Source: Gammaproteobacteria bacterium (GTDB lineage Bacteria > Pseudomonadota > Gammaproteobacteria > Pseudomonadales > Cellvibrionaceae). From it: a stretch of 64,000 bases of DNA. The notes under the pieces are model-generated. The model was not told the DNA's origin. It worked only from the letters and a program-made list of their open reading frames with translations, and ran no database searches. This document shows, piece after piece, positions 33,447 to 41,905 of the stretch. A program made the position numbers and the translations under genes. Position 1 is the first letter of the stretch, and each line of letters opens with the position of its first letter. The DNA is taken from the NCBI GenBank assembly GCA_021151835.1, contig JAGKWO010000009.1, positions 124,001-188,000 on the forward strand, written 5' to 3'.

Positions 33447-35605
33447 ACACTGCCGTAATCTCGCCCGCATTATTTTCGCCAGAGCTATCAATTAGCGATG
33501 AACTGGCGGCGAATTGGCTGGCAGAAGTAACCTTGCGGTTACGGCGCGAAATTGCATGGCAATGGTATATCCGGGGCAATACTGTTGCGCCCAATCCGGA
33601 TCAATTACCGCCAGCGATTGATACATTAAGCGAGAGCCTGGACTTAACCCGCTTCAGTAGCGATAAACAAAATTTTTTTACAACAGATATCACGGCAAAC
33701 TATATCAGTGAGCAAATCGCCAGCTTGCGTGAAAATCGCCGGCGCATTAATGAGCGCAACAACAATGATTTGCACAATAACACCTCGCGCAATTACGGTC
33801 CGTGGGCAGCAGTGTGTGCACGTGCGGGATTGGATGAGTGCGCACAATTTGTTTTTGCCCTGGGATTATTGGCGCGCACCGATCCGGCGAGTATTGCCGT
33901 TATCGCTGCGTGCCAAAATGATGTGCAAAAAAATTTACCGACATTGGCACTCGCGCTGCGATTGTTGGATGGCGATAGGAATTTATTATCCATCGATAGC
34001 TCACATCCATTATTTCGTCTGGGATTACTGCAGTTCCACAATGAAAATCCCACGGCCAGCTGGCATGAGGGATACGATGTTGCGCCGCTGATCGCCAGCG
34101 TCTTTGTGAATGGCGATAATCGTCTTCCTGCGGAATTGCGGCTGGTAAATAAGCTACCAGGTTCCGGACAATTACCTACCGCACTTGCTGCAGCAATACA
34201 TTTATTAAATACACCTGCGACCGAAACGCAATTTATTCCGTTGCTGGGTGATGCAGGCACAGAATTTAGTGAGTGGGTTGCCATTATTTCCAGCACAACC
34301 GGGCGCTTTGTTGTGGAACTTGCGCAGCCGGTTATCCCCGCAATGTCCCGTTTAACGGTATTGGCTACCTGGTGTTGGTTGTACGACGCTGATCTATTGT
34401 TGCCGCCACTTGCCGTTGTGGCTGATGAGCATGCACACGAGCGAATTAATTGGCCCGCTATCCCTCTGCGCTGGTTTGCACCGATACAAGATGCGCGCGC
34501 ACTTAAACCATTACCTGCATATGCACTGAAACCGGTTGTCGTTTTACCAATGACTAATTTTGAAATGCGTGTGCGGCGTTTTGAACAGGTACTGGGCCGC
34601 CATAGTGAAATATTGAAAATGGAAATTCTGGAAGCCGCCAGATGCTTTCGCCTGGGCATGAAAGAAATTGATGCAATTGGTCGTGCTGCGGCACAACTCA
34701 ATGCGCTGGATGGCGAGCAATTGCATTTACTTTGCCGCGCCCAGGTGCGCCTGGATCTGGGTTCGCTCGCCCAACCCGTCACTCCACGTTTTACGTTAAA
34801 GGATTTGGTGTTGCCCCCCACACAAACCGTGCAGCTACACGAAATTATTAATGCGATGCGCGCGCTTACCTGGGTGCATTATCGCTGGGGTACGGCGCGG
34901 GTATGGAATGAAGCCGGACTTTCGGTTTTATTTTGCGGGCCACCCGGAACCGGCAAAACCATGGCCGCCGAAGCGATTGCCGATGAATTGCAATTGCCAA
35001 TGTTCCGTATCGATTTATCCCAGGTAGTGAATAAATATATTGGCGAAACCGAAAAAAACCTGAAGAAAGTTTTCGATGCAGCGGAAGAAAGTGATTGCGT
35101 GATTTTTTTTGATGAGGCCGATGCGTTGTTCGGCAAACGCACCAGCGTGAAAGATGCCCATGATCGTTTTGCCAATATTGAAATCAGTTATTTGCTGGAG
35201 CGGATGGAGCGCTTGAAAGGCATTGCAATATTGGCAACCAATCGCCGCAAGGATCTGGATGAAGCATTTTTGCGTCGCCTGCGCTGCCTGATTGAATTTC
35301 CATTGCCGGATGAGCGCGAGCGCGAGCGTTTATGGCGCTACGTATTTCCTAATGATGTCGATGTTAGCGAGCTCGATATTGATTACCTGGCACGCAGTTT
35401 TCCACTTGCCGGTGGACACATCCGTTCGATTGCGTTTAACGCCTGTTTGCAAGCGGGCAATAGCAACAAACCCCAAGTGCAGATGGCACATGTGTTGTTA
35501 GCTGTGAAACGTGAACTCGATAAATTGAATCGCCCTAATTCGCCGGAAAGTTTTGGTAAATATCAACATCAGGTTGCCGGTTTATTTGAGGAGAACAATC
35601 GATGA
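33443..35605 (+). CDS. AAA+ ATPase of the injection system (Afp15/Pvc15-like)
   Basis: 720 residues. The C-terminal AAA+ domain has Walker A GPPGTGKT (499-506), a Walker B with VIFFDEADALFGKR, sensor-1 ATNRRKDLDEAF and the arginine region FLRRLRCLIEFPLPDE. The N-terminal 450 residues are a helical and mixed region shared with eCIS ATPases. Such ATPases are required in the cytoplasm for assembly or cargo loading in PVC-type systems. A GTG at 33434 is possible, but the ATG at 33443 overlaps the previous stop as ATGA and has GGAG in place. Confidence 0.92.
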   Translation: MNTAVISPALFSPELSISDELAANWLAEVTLRLRREIAWQWYIRGNTVAPNPDQLPPAIDTLSESLDLTRFSSDKQNFFTTDITANYISEQIASLRENRRRINERNNNDLHNNTSRNYGPWAAVCARAGLDECAQFVFALGLLARTDPASIAVIAACQNDVQKNLPTLALALRLLDGDRNLLSIDSSHPLFRLGLLQFHNENPTASWHEGYDVAPLIASVFVNGDNRLPAELRLVNKLPGSGQLPTALAAAIHLLNTPATETQFIPLLGDAGTEFSEWVAIISSTTGRFVVELAQPVIPAMSRLTVLATWCWLYDADLLLPPLAVVADEHAHERINWPAIPLRWFAPIQDARALKPLPAYALKPVVVLPMTNFEMRVRRFEQVLGRHSEILKMEILEAARCFRLGMKEIDAIGRAAAQLNALDGEQLHLLCRAQVRLDLGSLAQPVTPRFTLKDLVLPPTQTVQLHEIINAMRALTWVHYRWGTARVWNEAGLSVLFCGPPGTGKTMAAEAIADELQLPMFRIDLSQVVNKYIGETEKNLKKVFDAAEESDCVIFFDEADALFGKRTSVKDAHDRFANIEISYLLERMERLKGIAILATNRRKDLDEAFLRRLRCLIEFPLPDERERERLWRYVFPNDVDVSELDIDYLARSFPLAGGHIRSIAFNACLQAGNSNKPQVQMAHVLLAVKRELDKLNRPNSPESFGKYQHQVAGLFEENNR

Positions 35606-35892
35606 CGCAGCTCAATATTGATCGCATCGCCTTGCGTTTACACGGTGTCTCTACCGATGTCGCGCAAACGGCGCTTGCTGGCCTTGATGCGGAAATTATA
35701 CGCCGGCTGCACGCGCGCGGTATTGATGCGAATGCATTATCCGGAATAGCAGCGAGTGTGCGGTTACCTTCAATCCACGCCACCCAACCCCTGGATGCGG
35801 AAAGCCTGCGCGCAAAACTGGCGGATGGTTTGATCGATTTATTTGCCTCTGCTGCTATGCAAACACCACTTGATACGGGAGGCAATCGTTAA
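35602..35892 (+). CDS. Small protein of unknown function in the injection-system operon
   Basis: 96 residues, predicted helical, beginning MTQLNIDRIALRLHGVSTD with the helix AEIIRRLHARGI. It overlaps the ATPase stop by ATGA and the next start by TAATG, so it is translated as part of the operon. I do not recognise a family; the position suggests an assembly or partner protein of the ATPase or of the tube adaptor. Confidence 0.65.
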   Translation: MTQLNIDRIALRLHGVSTDVAQTALAGLDAEIIRRLHARGIDANALSGIAASVRLPSIHATQPLDAESLRAKLADGLIDLFASAAMQTPLDTGGNR

Positions 35893-36593
35893 TGTCCGGA
35901 TTCCTTTTGCGCGGCGCGTTGGTTGAATACAGCGGTGAATTTCTGGGGCCGATTCCCAACCTGGTGGTGTTCCAGTTTAATCCGGAGGAATTGGCTCGCA
36001 CTATTACCATTCCTGCTCCACCCGAAACCGCTGCCACGAATCAGGCGCGGCAATCTGAACCCCATGCTACCAGCACTCCACCTACCGAAAGTTTTACGGT
36101 GACGGCCAAATTTTCCGCAGCAGATGATTTGGGCAAAGGCGGCGCGGTGTCGGCAATTCCGCGTGTGTTCGGTATTGGCCCGCAAATCGCGGCGCTGGAA
36201 AAAATGGTGTATCCCGCCGGGCCATTAAGTGGATTGCTGGGACAGGCGATTGATGCGATTGGCGATGCACTGGGGCTGGGTGGTGATGATAAAAAACCGG
36301 AGCGCGCAATACCACGGCAATCATTACCGCGCATTTTATTTATCTGGGGTTATACACGGGTCCTGCCGGTGCGCATTAAATCGATGACGATTACCGAACA
36401 AAAATTTGATGCATTCCTTAACCCGGTACAAGTGGAAGTGCAAATTGGTTTGGAAGTATTGAGTTTGGCAAAAACCAGCAGTGACAAAATTGGTTACGGC
36501 GCATTGACTTATTCGCGCGGCGCAAAAGATGCGCAAGCGATCCTCAATCTCGCCAAAGCGGTGGAATTGGCGGCTGACATAATTCCGTTTTGA
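35892..36593 (+). CDS. Tube-baseplate adaptor protein (Afp7/Pvc7-like, without LysM)
   Basis: 233 residues. The N-terminus with VVFQFNPEELARTI and the C-terminal LPRILFIWGYTRVLPVRIKS, ITEQKFDAFLNPVQVEVQIG are the signatures of the 'CIS tube protein' domain of Afp7/Pvc7, which joins the tube to the hub. In PVC the same polypeptide has a LysM domain; here that function seems to be in the separate small gene that follows. A Gly/Asp-rich insertion lies near residues 115-140. Confidence 0.82.
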   Translation: MSGFLLRGALVEYSGEFLGPIPNLVVFQFNPEELARTITIPAPPETAATNQARQSEPHATSTPPTESFTVTAKFSAADDLGKGGAVSAIPRVFGIGPQIAALEKMVYPAGPLSGLLGQAIDAIGDALGLGGDDKKPERAIPRQSLPRILFIWGYTRVLPVRIKSMTITEQKFDAFLNPVQVEVQIGLEVLSLAKTSSDKIGYGALTYSRGAKDAQAILNLAKAVELAADIIPF

Positions 36594-36635
36594 TCGCGCT
36601 ATTTTTTTGCGCCGTTATTTTCAAGGAGAGTGAAT

Positions 36636-36908
36636 ATGTTTTTAAAAAATTCGCGCTACATCAACACGCCGCTCGTCATTGCGCAGACTGCCGATGGCCG
36701 CGCAGTGCAAGCCGTGAGTTTGCGCAAATTGCCGCCGGTTAGCGGTGAACGAACACAAATTCACGATCACGACCAGCTGGATGTGATGAGCCATCGCCGC
36801 TATCGCGATGGCACGCGTTTCTGGCACATCGCCGATGCAAACAGCGACCTGGAAGCAAACAATCTGGTCGCTGAAACCGGTCGCTACATCAACGTTCCGG
36901 AAAAGTGA
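36636..36908 (+). CDS. Small LysM/gpX-like tail protein
   Basis: 90 residues ending in a LysM-like motif (YRDGTRFWHIADANSDLEAN, then INVPEK) as in phage tail protein X and eCIS LysM proteins, which stabilise the hub-tube junction. The ATG at 36636 has AAGGAG seven bases upstream; an in-frame GTG at 36630 overlaps the ribosome-binding site and is less likely. The next gene starts 10 bases later. Confidence 0.75.
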   Translation: MFLKNSRYINTPLVIAQTADGRAVQAVSLRKLPPVSGERTQIHDHDQLDVMSHRRYRDGTRFWHIADANSDLEANNLVAETGRYINVPEK

Positions 36909-36918
36909 GCTAGCAACT

Positions 36919-38034
36919 ATGGCACTCGCCAACCTCCGCATTTATCTCGACGGTACTCCGGCAACAGAGGAGCAGCTCGATATGTTTCGCGAAATTCGTG
37001 TCGACCAGGCCATAGGCATGGCGGCGGAAGCGGAGTTGGATATTGATTTGAGTTTGGACGACCAGGGCTTGTGGTCAATGGTTGAAGATGCATTTGCGCA
37101 AGCTTTCAGCCGTATTCGCATTGAAGTAAAAATGGGTGAGGGCGAATACCGTGCGCTGATTGATGGCTCGATTATTTCACAGCGTTTTGAATTGGCCGCA
37201 GGCCCCGGCGATAGCGGCCTGACACTTGTGGTACACGACGATAGTGTGTTGCTGAATCAAATTGAAAACGTGGCGTTGTTTGAAGACCAGAGTGCGGATC
37301 AAATTGCCCAAACATTAATTGCCGATGCCGGATTAATTGCCGAAGTCGATAGTGTTCCCGCTGCTGGCAGTGCCTATACGCGTTACGTAGTGCAGCGCGG
37401 TACCGCAATGCAATTGTTGCGTGACCTTGCGCGCAAACACGGCATGTTTGCCTATGTAAAACCCGGTGAAACACCGGGGCAAAGTGTGGGCGTTTTTGCA
37501 CGGCCCAATCTGGTTCGCGGTGCCGCGAGTGAACTGTTATTGGTGGGTGAAGAGCGCAACATCCATAAATTTTCCGTACAACTGGATGCGCTCTTGCCGA
37601 TGTCGGTGCGCGGTGGTGATGTACAACTTTCCGATGGCAGTGTGCTATCCACTGAAGCCAATGCATCAACACTTGATCCACTGGGTTCTGACGCAACGCA
37701 TTCTGCGCTAACGCCGACTGCCGTGAGTTTATTAACGCACAGCCGCGAAGAACAAAATGACCTGGATGCAGCCGCTGAGGCAGCGGTGAATTTTTCAGCC
37801 TTTGCGTACACCGCGAACACCGAAATTGATGCCAATGATTACGACACGGTGCTCGCGCCTTACCAGGTCATTAGTGTTGCAGGACCCGGCGGTTATTTAG
37901 GAGGCGATTACCTGATCAGCCGTGTGCAACATTCCATTAACGACAGCGGTTACAAACAAAAACTCACACTGAAACGCAATGCCCGCTCGGCGGGTTCCAG
38001 TGGTGGTAGCGGCTTACCGGGAGGGATTTTCTGA
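36919..38034 (+). CDS. Baseplate hub protein (gpD/VgrG N-terminal type)
   Basis: 371 residues related to phage late-control protein D and the first part of VgrG (gp27-like). Recognisable stretches are LRIYLDGTPATEEQLDMFRE, the RFELAAGPGDSGLTLVVHDD region, YVVQRGTAMQLLRDLARKHG with FAYVKPG, and the C-terminal DYLISRVQHSINDSGYKQKL. It should form the trimeric hub above the spike. A longer frame opens at 36808 inside the preceding gene; the ATG at 36919 fits the family start. It is separate from the spike gene, whereas Afp8/Pvc8 and VgrG fuse the two. Confidence 0.85.
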   Translation: MALANLRIYLDGTPATEEQLDMFREIRVDQAIGMAAEAELDIDLSLDDQGLWSMVEDAFAQAFSRIRIEVKMGEGEYRALIDGSIISQRFELAAGPGDSGLTLVVHDDSVLLNQIENVALFEDQSADQIAQTLIADAGLIAEVDSVPAAGSAYTRYVVQRGTAMQLLRDLARKHGMFAYVKPGETPGQSVGVFARPNLVRGAASELLLVGEERNIHKFSVQLDALLPMSVRGGDVQLSDGSVLSTEANASTLDPLGSDATHSALTPTAVSLLTHSREEQNDLDAAAEAAVNFSAFAYTANTEIDANDYDTVLAPYQVISVAGPGGYLGGDYLISRVQHSINDSGYKQKLTLKRNARSAGSSGGSGLPGGIF

Positions 38035-38750
38035 TGTTAGGTTCCGGTATCGATCAATTACTGGTTGATCTTTCCGAGCGGGTAAACAACCGCTACTACG
38101 GAAAATATCGCGGCGTGGTGAGCAATGTGGATGACCCGGAAAAGGTGGGGCGTGTGCGCGCACGCGTGCCCAAAATTTTCCTGGATGTGGAAACCCAATG
38201 GGCAACCCCTTGCGCACCTTACACTGGCGATGGCGAAGGTTTATTTTTAATTCCACCGGTAGGCGCCGGTGTGTGGATCGAATTTGAAGAGGGCGATCTC
38301 AATCGTCCCATCTGGTCCGGCGGTTGGTGGAATAAAGATAAAACCCCAAAAAATGAACAGGGCGATGAAGCGGCGACCACGCGCAAAATTTTGCGCAGCA
38401 ATAGCGGTTTGTTAGTGGCGATGGATGATGACGCAAAAAAAATATCCATCAGCGATAGCGACGAAAAGAATTTCATCACCATTGAAGTGATGGAAGGAAA
38501 AATAAAAATCCAGGCTACCACCAAAGTCGTTATTGAATCACCGCAAATTGAACTGGTTGAAAATGCCAGCCATCCTTTGGTGTACGGCGATGACCTGCTG
38601 AATTTTTTAAACCAGATGATAAATATTTACACCACGCATACCCATCCGGGGGAAACCGCGTTGGGAATTCCGGTGAGCCCCATGACCCCTATGCCTCCGA
38701 TGACACCGGCAACACCGGCGTTGTTATCGGTAAAAGTGAAAACAGGGTGA
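38034..38750 (+). CDS. Spike protein with OB-fold and beta-helix (gp5/gpV-like)
   Basis: 238 residues. The OB-fold of the central spike is seen in YRGVVSNVDDPEKVGRVRAR, PCAPYTGDGEGLFLIPPVGA and GVWIEFEEGDLNRPIWSGGW. Then comes a repetitive beta-helix (KKISISDSDEKNFITIEV, IKIQATTKVVIESPQIEL) and a tip with THTHPGE and a Pro/Met-rich tail. This is the C-terminal part of VgrG as its own gene, directly coupled to the hub gene. No separate PAAR tip gene is apparent. Confidence 0.88.
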   Translation: MLGSGIDQLLVDLSERVNNRYYGKYRGVVSNVDDPEKVGRVRARVPKIFLDVETQWATPCAPYTGDGEGLFLIPPVGAGVWIEFEEGDLNRPIWSGGWWNKDKTPKNEQGDEAATTRKILRSNSGLLVAMDDDAKKISISDSDEKNFITIEVMEGKIKIQATTKVVIESPQIELVENASHPLVYGDDLLNFLNQMINIYTTHTHPGETALGIPVSPMTPMPPMTPATPALLSVKVKTG

Positions 38751-38760
38751 GGAGCGGACC

Positions 38761-39039
38761 ATGGCATTGAAAGCGGGCACAGTAGCCAATTTTTCCAGCA
38801 GTCTGGCGGAAGCAATGGATAACGCGTTCCAGCAGGAATGGCTGGCATTAAAAGGCATGCCCTTGCCGACGCAAGGGCAAGATGATCGCCGCATGTTATT
38901 TGCGGCCATTGCGCAGGGATTATTTGTTTATCTCAAAGCCAATGAGGATTTGTTGATCAGCACACTGACATTGCGCGACGACACCGGTATTGGCACAGAT
39001 GAAACTTATGCGGTGACACAACTGGAGTTGAACCTATGA
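38761..39039 (+). CDS. Small protein of unknown function between spike and gp25
   Basis: 92 residues, helical, with SSLAEAMDNAFQQEWLALKG and RRMLFAAIAQGLFVYLKANE. It has AGGAG upstream of the ATG and overlaps gp25 by ATGA. Position and coupling suggest a baseplate or spike accessory; no family recognised and no PAAR signature. Confidence 0.65.
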   Translation: MALKAGTVANFSSSLAEAMDNAFQQEWLALKGMPLPTQGQDDRRMLFAAIAQGLFVYLKANEDLLISTLTLRDDTGIGTDETYAVTQLELNL

Positions 39040-39413
39040 GTGGCCGACATCTAGCATTTCCATTTCGCATTGGTACTGATGGCCGCAGCGTTGCACCGGC
39101 GAATCTGGATGAACATGTGCGCGGGGAAATTTTGCAATTGTTGCTCACCAATGCCGGTGAGCGTCCTTTTTTGCCGAGCCTGGGCGGCAATTTGCGCCGT
39201 CTGGTATTTCAGGGTAATGACGAAGTGACGGCGGGTTTGGCAAAAGCGAATATTGCCCAGGCGCTGTCCTATTGGTTGGGGCACCGCGTGAAAGTGTTGA
39301 ACCTGGATGTGGATAACCAGGATGCAATACTCGCCATTGATTTGAGTTATGAAGTGATTGATACCGGTGAACAACGCCGTGTGCGCCTTGAACACGGTGG
39401 AGGTGCAGTATGA
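39036..39413 (+). CDS. Baseplate wedge protein, gp25/gpW-like
   Basis: 125 residues of the gp25 family, which initiates sheath assembly on the baseplate. Typical are HLAFPFRIGTDGRSV, the EHVRGEILQLLLTNAGERPF helix and ATAGL-like helix, and the conserved Glu in LTNAGERPFLPSLGGNL. The order gp25 followed by J-like proteins is conserved in phages and eCIS. Starts and stops overlap with both neighbours. Confidence 0.92.
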   Translation: MSGRHLAFPFRIGTDGRSVAPANLDEHVRGEILQLLLTNAGERPFLPSLGGNLRRLVFQGNDEVTAGLAKANIAQALSYWLGHRVKVLNLDVDNQDAILAIDLSYEVIDTGEQRRVRLEHGGGAV

Positions 39414-41905
39414 GTATTAGCATTCGCGCCGGAAAAAAATTTGATGATGAAGTTCTCGCAGAGCGCGCACGCAATCTGGCAGCGCGAAACCTCAATGGAA
39501 TTGAACGCGTCTTTGTCAATTTATTGCCCGTCGTCAATCCTGCCGATGCCTGGCTGGATCTTGAATTTCATACCACACATATTCTTGCCGCAATACTTAC
39601 CGCCATTGGCGGTGGTACAACACCGCATGCTATTTTTCCTGTGAGTGGTGGTGTGCGTTTGCGCGGCGGCGCGGCGGCAGGGCAGGTGCGTGTGGTGCAA
39701 GTGGCTGCCGGTGCCGCACCGAATCAATTGCGCTTGCAAATTAATCCGATTGGCGATTATTCCACGTACACATTGGCAGTAAATTTTGCCGGTATTGATC
39801 CGCTGTTAGCGGAAATCGATTTTAAATTTCGCCCCGCCTGTTTCAATTTGAATTGCGCGGCGGATGAATCCTTTCCTGCGCCAGTAGAAACACCGGATAT
39901 TGATTATCTCGCTAAAGATTTTGATTCATTCAAACACACGCTGATTACTGCCATGCAGCAACGGGTTCCCGACTGGTTGCCCACCAGCGAAGTGGATATG
40001 GACCAGGTGCTGATTGATTTGATTGCAGCGGATGCCGATGAGTTATCGGATTTCCAGGATCGCACGGTTAACGAAGCCTTTTTAGCAACCGCGCGCAAAC
40101 GGGTTTCGCTCGCGCGCCACGCGCGCCTGATGGATTACCACATTCACCAGGGTAATCAGGCGAGCAGTTGGTTAGCCATGCAAGTACAAGCGGCAATTAC
40201 TATTCCTGCGCGTACCGGCGTGTGGACGAGTGAACATTGGCAAGATAAAACCAGCCAGGCATTTATCACCAAAAATGCCGTGGCATGCAGCCCATTATTA
40301 AATGCGTTGCAGTTGTATAACTGGGGCGGCAGTTTAACGGCGCTGGATGCCGGTTGTACCAGTGCGGATATTGCGTTGCCGGCGCCGCTGAATCCTGCGA
40401 ATGAAACGGATGCAAATAATTTACGCGATTTATTAAACAGTATTAGTGCGCGACCTTTTCTAGTCCAGCAGCATTTAAACCCGGAAACAGGTACCGCGTT
40501 AGGAAAAGATCCAACAGCGCGGCAATTGCTGGAATTAACCGGCACTGCACAATCCATGTTTGATCCAATGGGCGGTATGGCGGGCGAATGGTTTGTGCGC
40601 ATTTTCTGGCGCGATGCGGATCGCCTGAAGCGTCGTTATTGTTTTTGTACGCAATGCAATACCGCACTGCCGCTGTATAACGTGAGTCTCTTTCACGGCA
40701 ACCTGGTGGAGCTCAGCCATGGTCGCCCGCATCGCACTATTTTTCGCGCGCCGAATGCGCTGCTTGCCAGCAGCACTCCGTACCATTTTCTGTATGGCGA
40801 TGAAGCGCATTTTGAATTAACACCCTGGGGCGCCGTGGCGCGCTTACCGCATGCATCCCTCGCATACCTTGCTACCGAGCCTGATGGTATTACACCGGTG
40901 CGCACCAGCCTTACGGTGAGCGTGAATGGTTTTGCAACGCCCTGGCGTGAGCAAAGTGATTTGATTGAATCTGCGAATGATGCGCAACATTTTATTGTGG
41001 AGACCGATGAATATCGCAACAGTTACCTTCGTTTTGGCAACGGTAAAAATGGCCGTGCTTTACCGGCTGATACGTTTATCACTTGCGATTACCAAACGGG
41101 TGTTGGCATTGATGGCAATGTCGGTGCGGATACGGTGATTGGTTTCGATAATATTGCGTTGCCGCAGATAACCCGCATCTGGAATCCATTCGATATTACC
41201 GGTGGCCGCGAGCCGGAACCGGTGGCAGAAATAATCCGGCGTGTGCCGGAAGCTTATCGCGCGCGGCAATTGCGCGCGGTGACATTGGAAGATTACGCAC
41301 ATCGCGCAGAACAATTAAAAGAAGTTGCCCACGCCCACGCCAGTTATGCCTGGACTGGTTCGTGGCGCACGGTGCGTATTGCAATAGATCCGCAAGGCAC
41401 AGAAATATTAACGGAGCCTGTGCGCAAAAAAATTGCCCGCCATCTGGAAGCGGTGCGGTTGATTGGTGAGGACCTGGAAATAAGGCCCGCGCGTTATGTG
41501 CCGCTGGATATTTATTTGAAGCTGTGCGCGCATCCGGATTTTTGGCCAGAGCATTTACGGCGTGAATTGGAATTGGAATTTTCCAACGGTTACACCGCGG
41601 ATGGCCGCACCGGATTTTTCCATCCCGATAACTGGACCTTTGGCCAACCGCTCTTCCGTTCGCAATTAATTGGCCGCGCATTGCAGGTGCCGGGAGTTGG
41701 CCGCGTATTGCTCGCGAGTATTAAACGCTTGCATGGCGAAAGCGGTGCAAGCCTCAGCACCATTACCATTCCTGCCAGCGCGGTTGATCATCCGGTTGTT
41801 GAACAATTAACGGTTCGCCCTTACGAAATTATCCAGGTGGCGAACAACCCGAGCAAACTGGAAACCGGGCGATTGAATTTTGAAATTACCGGAGGTCGCC
41901 AATGA
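39410..41905 (+). CDS. Baseplate J-like protein 1 (Afp11-like)
   Basis: 831 residues of the putative baseplate-assembly (gpJ/gp6-like) family. The segment DIDYLAKDFDSFKHTLITAM, then WLPTSEVDMDQVLIDLIAAD and ADELSDFQDRTVNEAFLATA, opens the J-like part. EYRNSYLRFGNGKNGRALPA, VPEAYRARQLRAVTLEDYAH and the C-terminal RYVPLDIYLKLCAHPDFWPE follow. It should form the baseplate wedge with the next gene product. A Cys pair in CFCTQC near residue 410 is notable. Overlaps both neighbours by ATGA. Confidence 0.88.
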   Translation: MSISIRAGKKFDDEVLAERARNLAARNLNGIERVFVNLLPVVNPADAWLDLEFHTTHILAAILTAIGGGTTPHAIFPVSGGVRLRGGAAAGQVRVVQVAAGAAPNQLRLQINPIGDYSTYTLAVNFAGIDPLLAEIDFKFRPACFNLNCAADESFPAPVETPDIDYLAKDFDSFKHTLITAMQQRVPDWLPTSEVDMDQVLIDLIAADADELSDFQDRTVNEAFLATARKRVSLARHARLMDYHIHQGNQASSWLAMQVQAAITIPARTGVWTSEHWQDKTSQAFITKNAVACSPLLNALQLYNWGGSLTALDAGCTSADIALPAPLNPANETDANNLRDLLNSISARPFLVQQHLNPETGTALGKDPTARQLLELTGTAQSMFDPMGGMAGEWFVRIFWRDADRLKRRYCFCTQCNTALPLYNVSLFHGNLVELSHGRPHRTIFRAPNALLASSTPYHFLYGDEAHFELTPWGAVARLPHASLAYLATEPDGITPVRTSLTVSVNGFATPWREQSDLIESANDAQHFIVETDEYRNSYLRFGNGKNGRALPADTFITCDYQTGVGIDGNVGADTVIGFDNIALPQITRIWNPFDITGGREPEPVAEIIRRVPEAYRARQLRAVTLEDYAHRAEQLKEVAHAHASYAWTGSWRTVRIAIDPQGTEILTEPVRKKIARHLEAVRLIGEDLEIRPARYVPLDIYLKLCAHPDFWPEHLRRELELEFSNGYTADGRTGFFHPDNWTFGQPLFRSQLIGRALQVPGVGRVLLASIKRLHGESGASLSTITIPASAVDHPVVEQLTVRPYEIIQVANNPSKLETGRLNFEITGGRQ

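Noticed and set aside
38761..39039. Small gene after the spike as a PAAR tip protein
   Set aside because: The product is helical and lacks the Pro-Ala-Ala-Arg-type repeats and metal-binding His/Cys of PAAR proteins.
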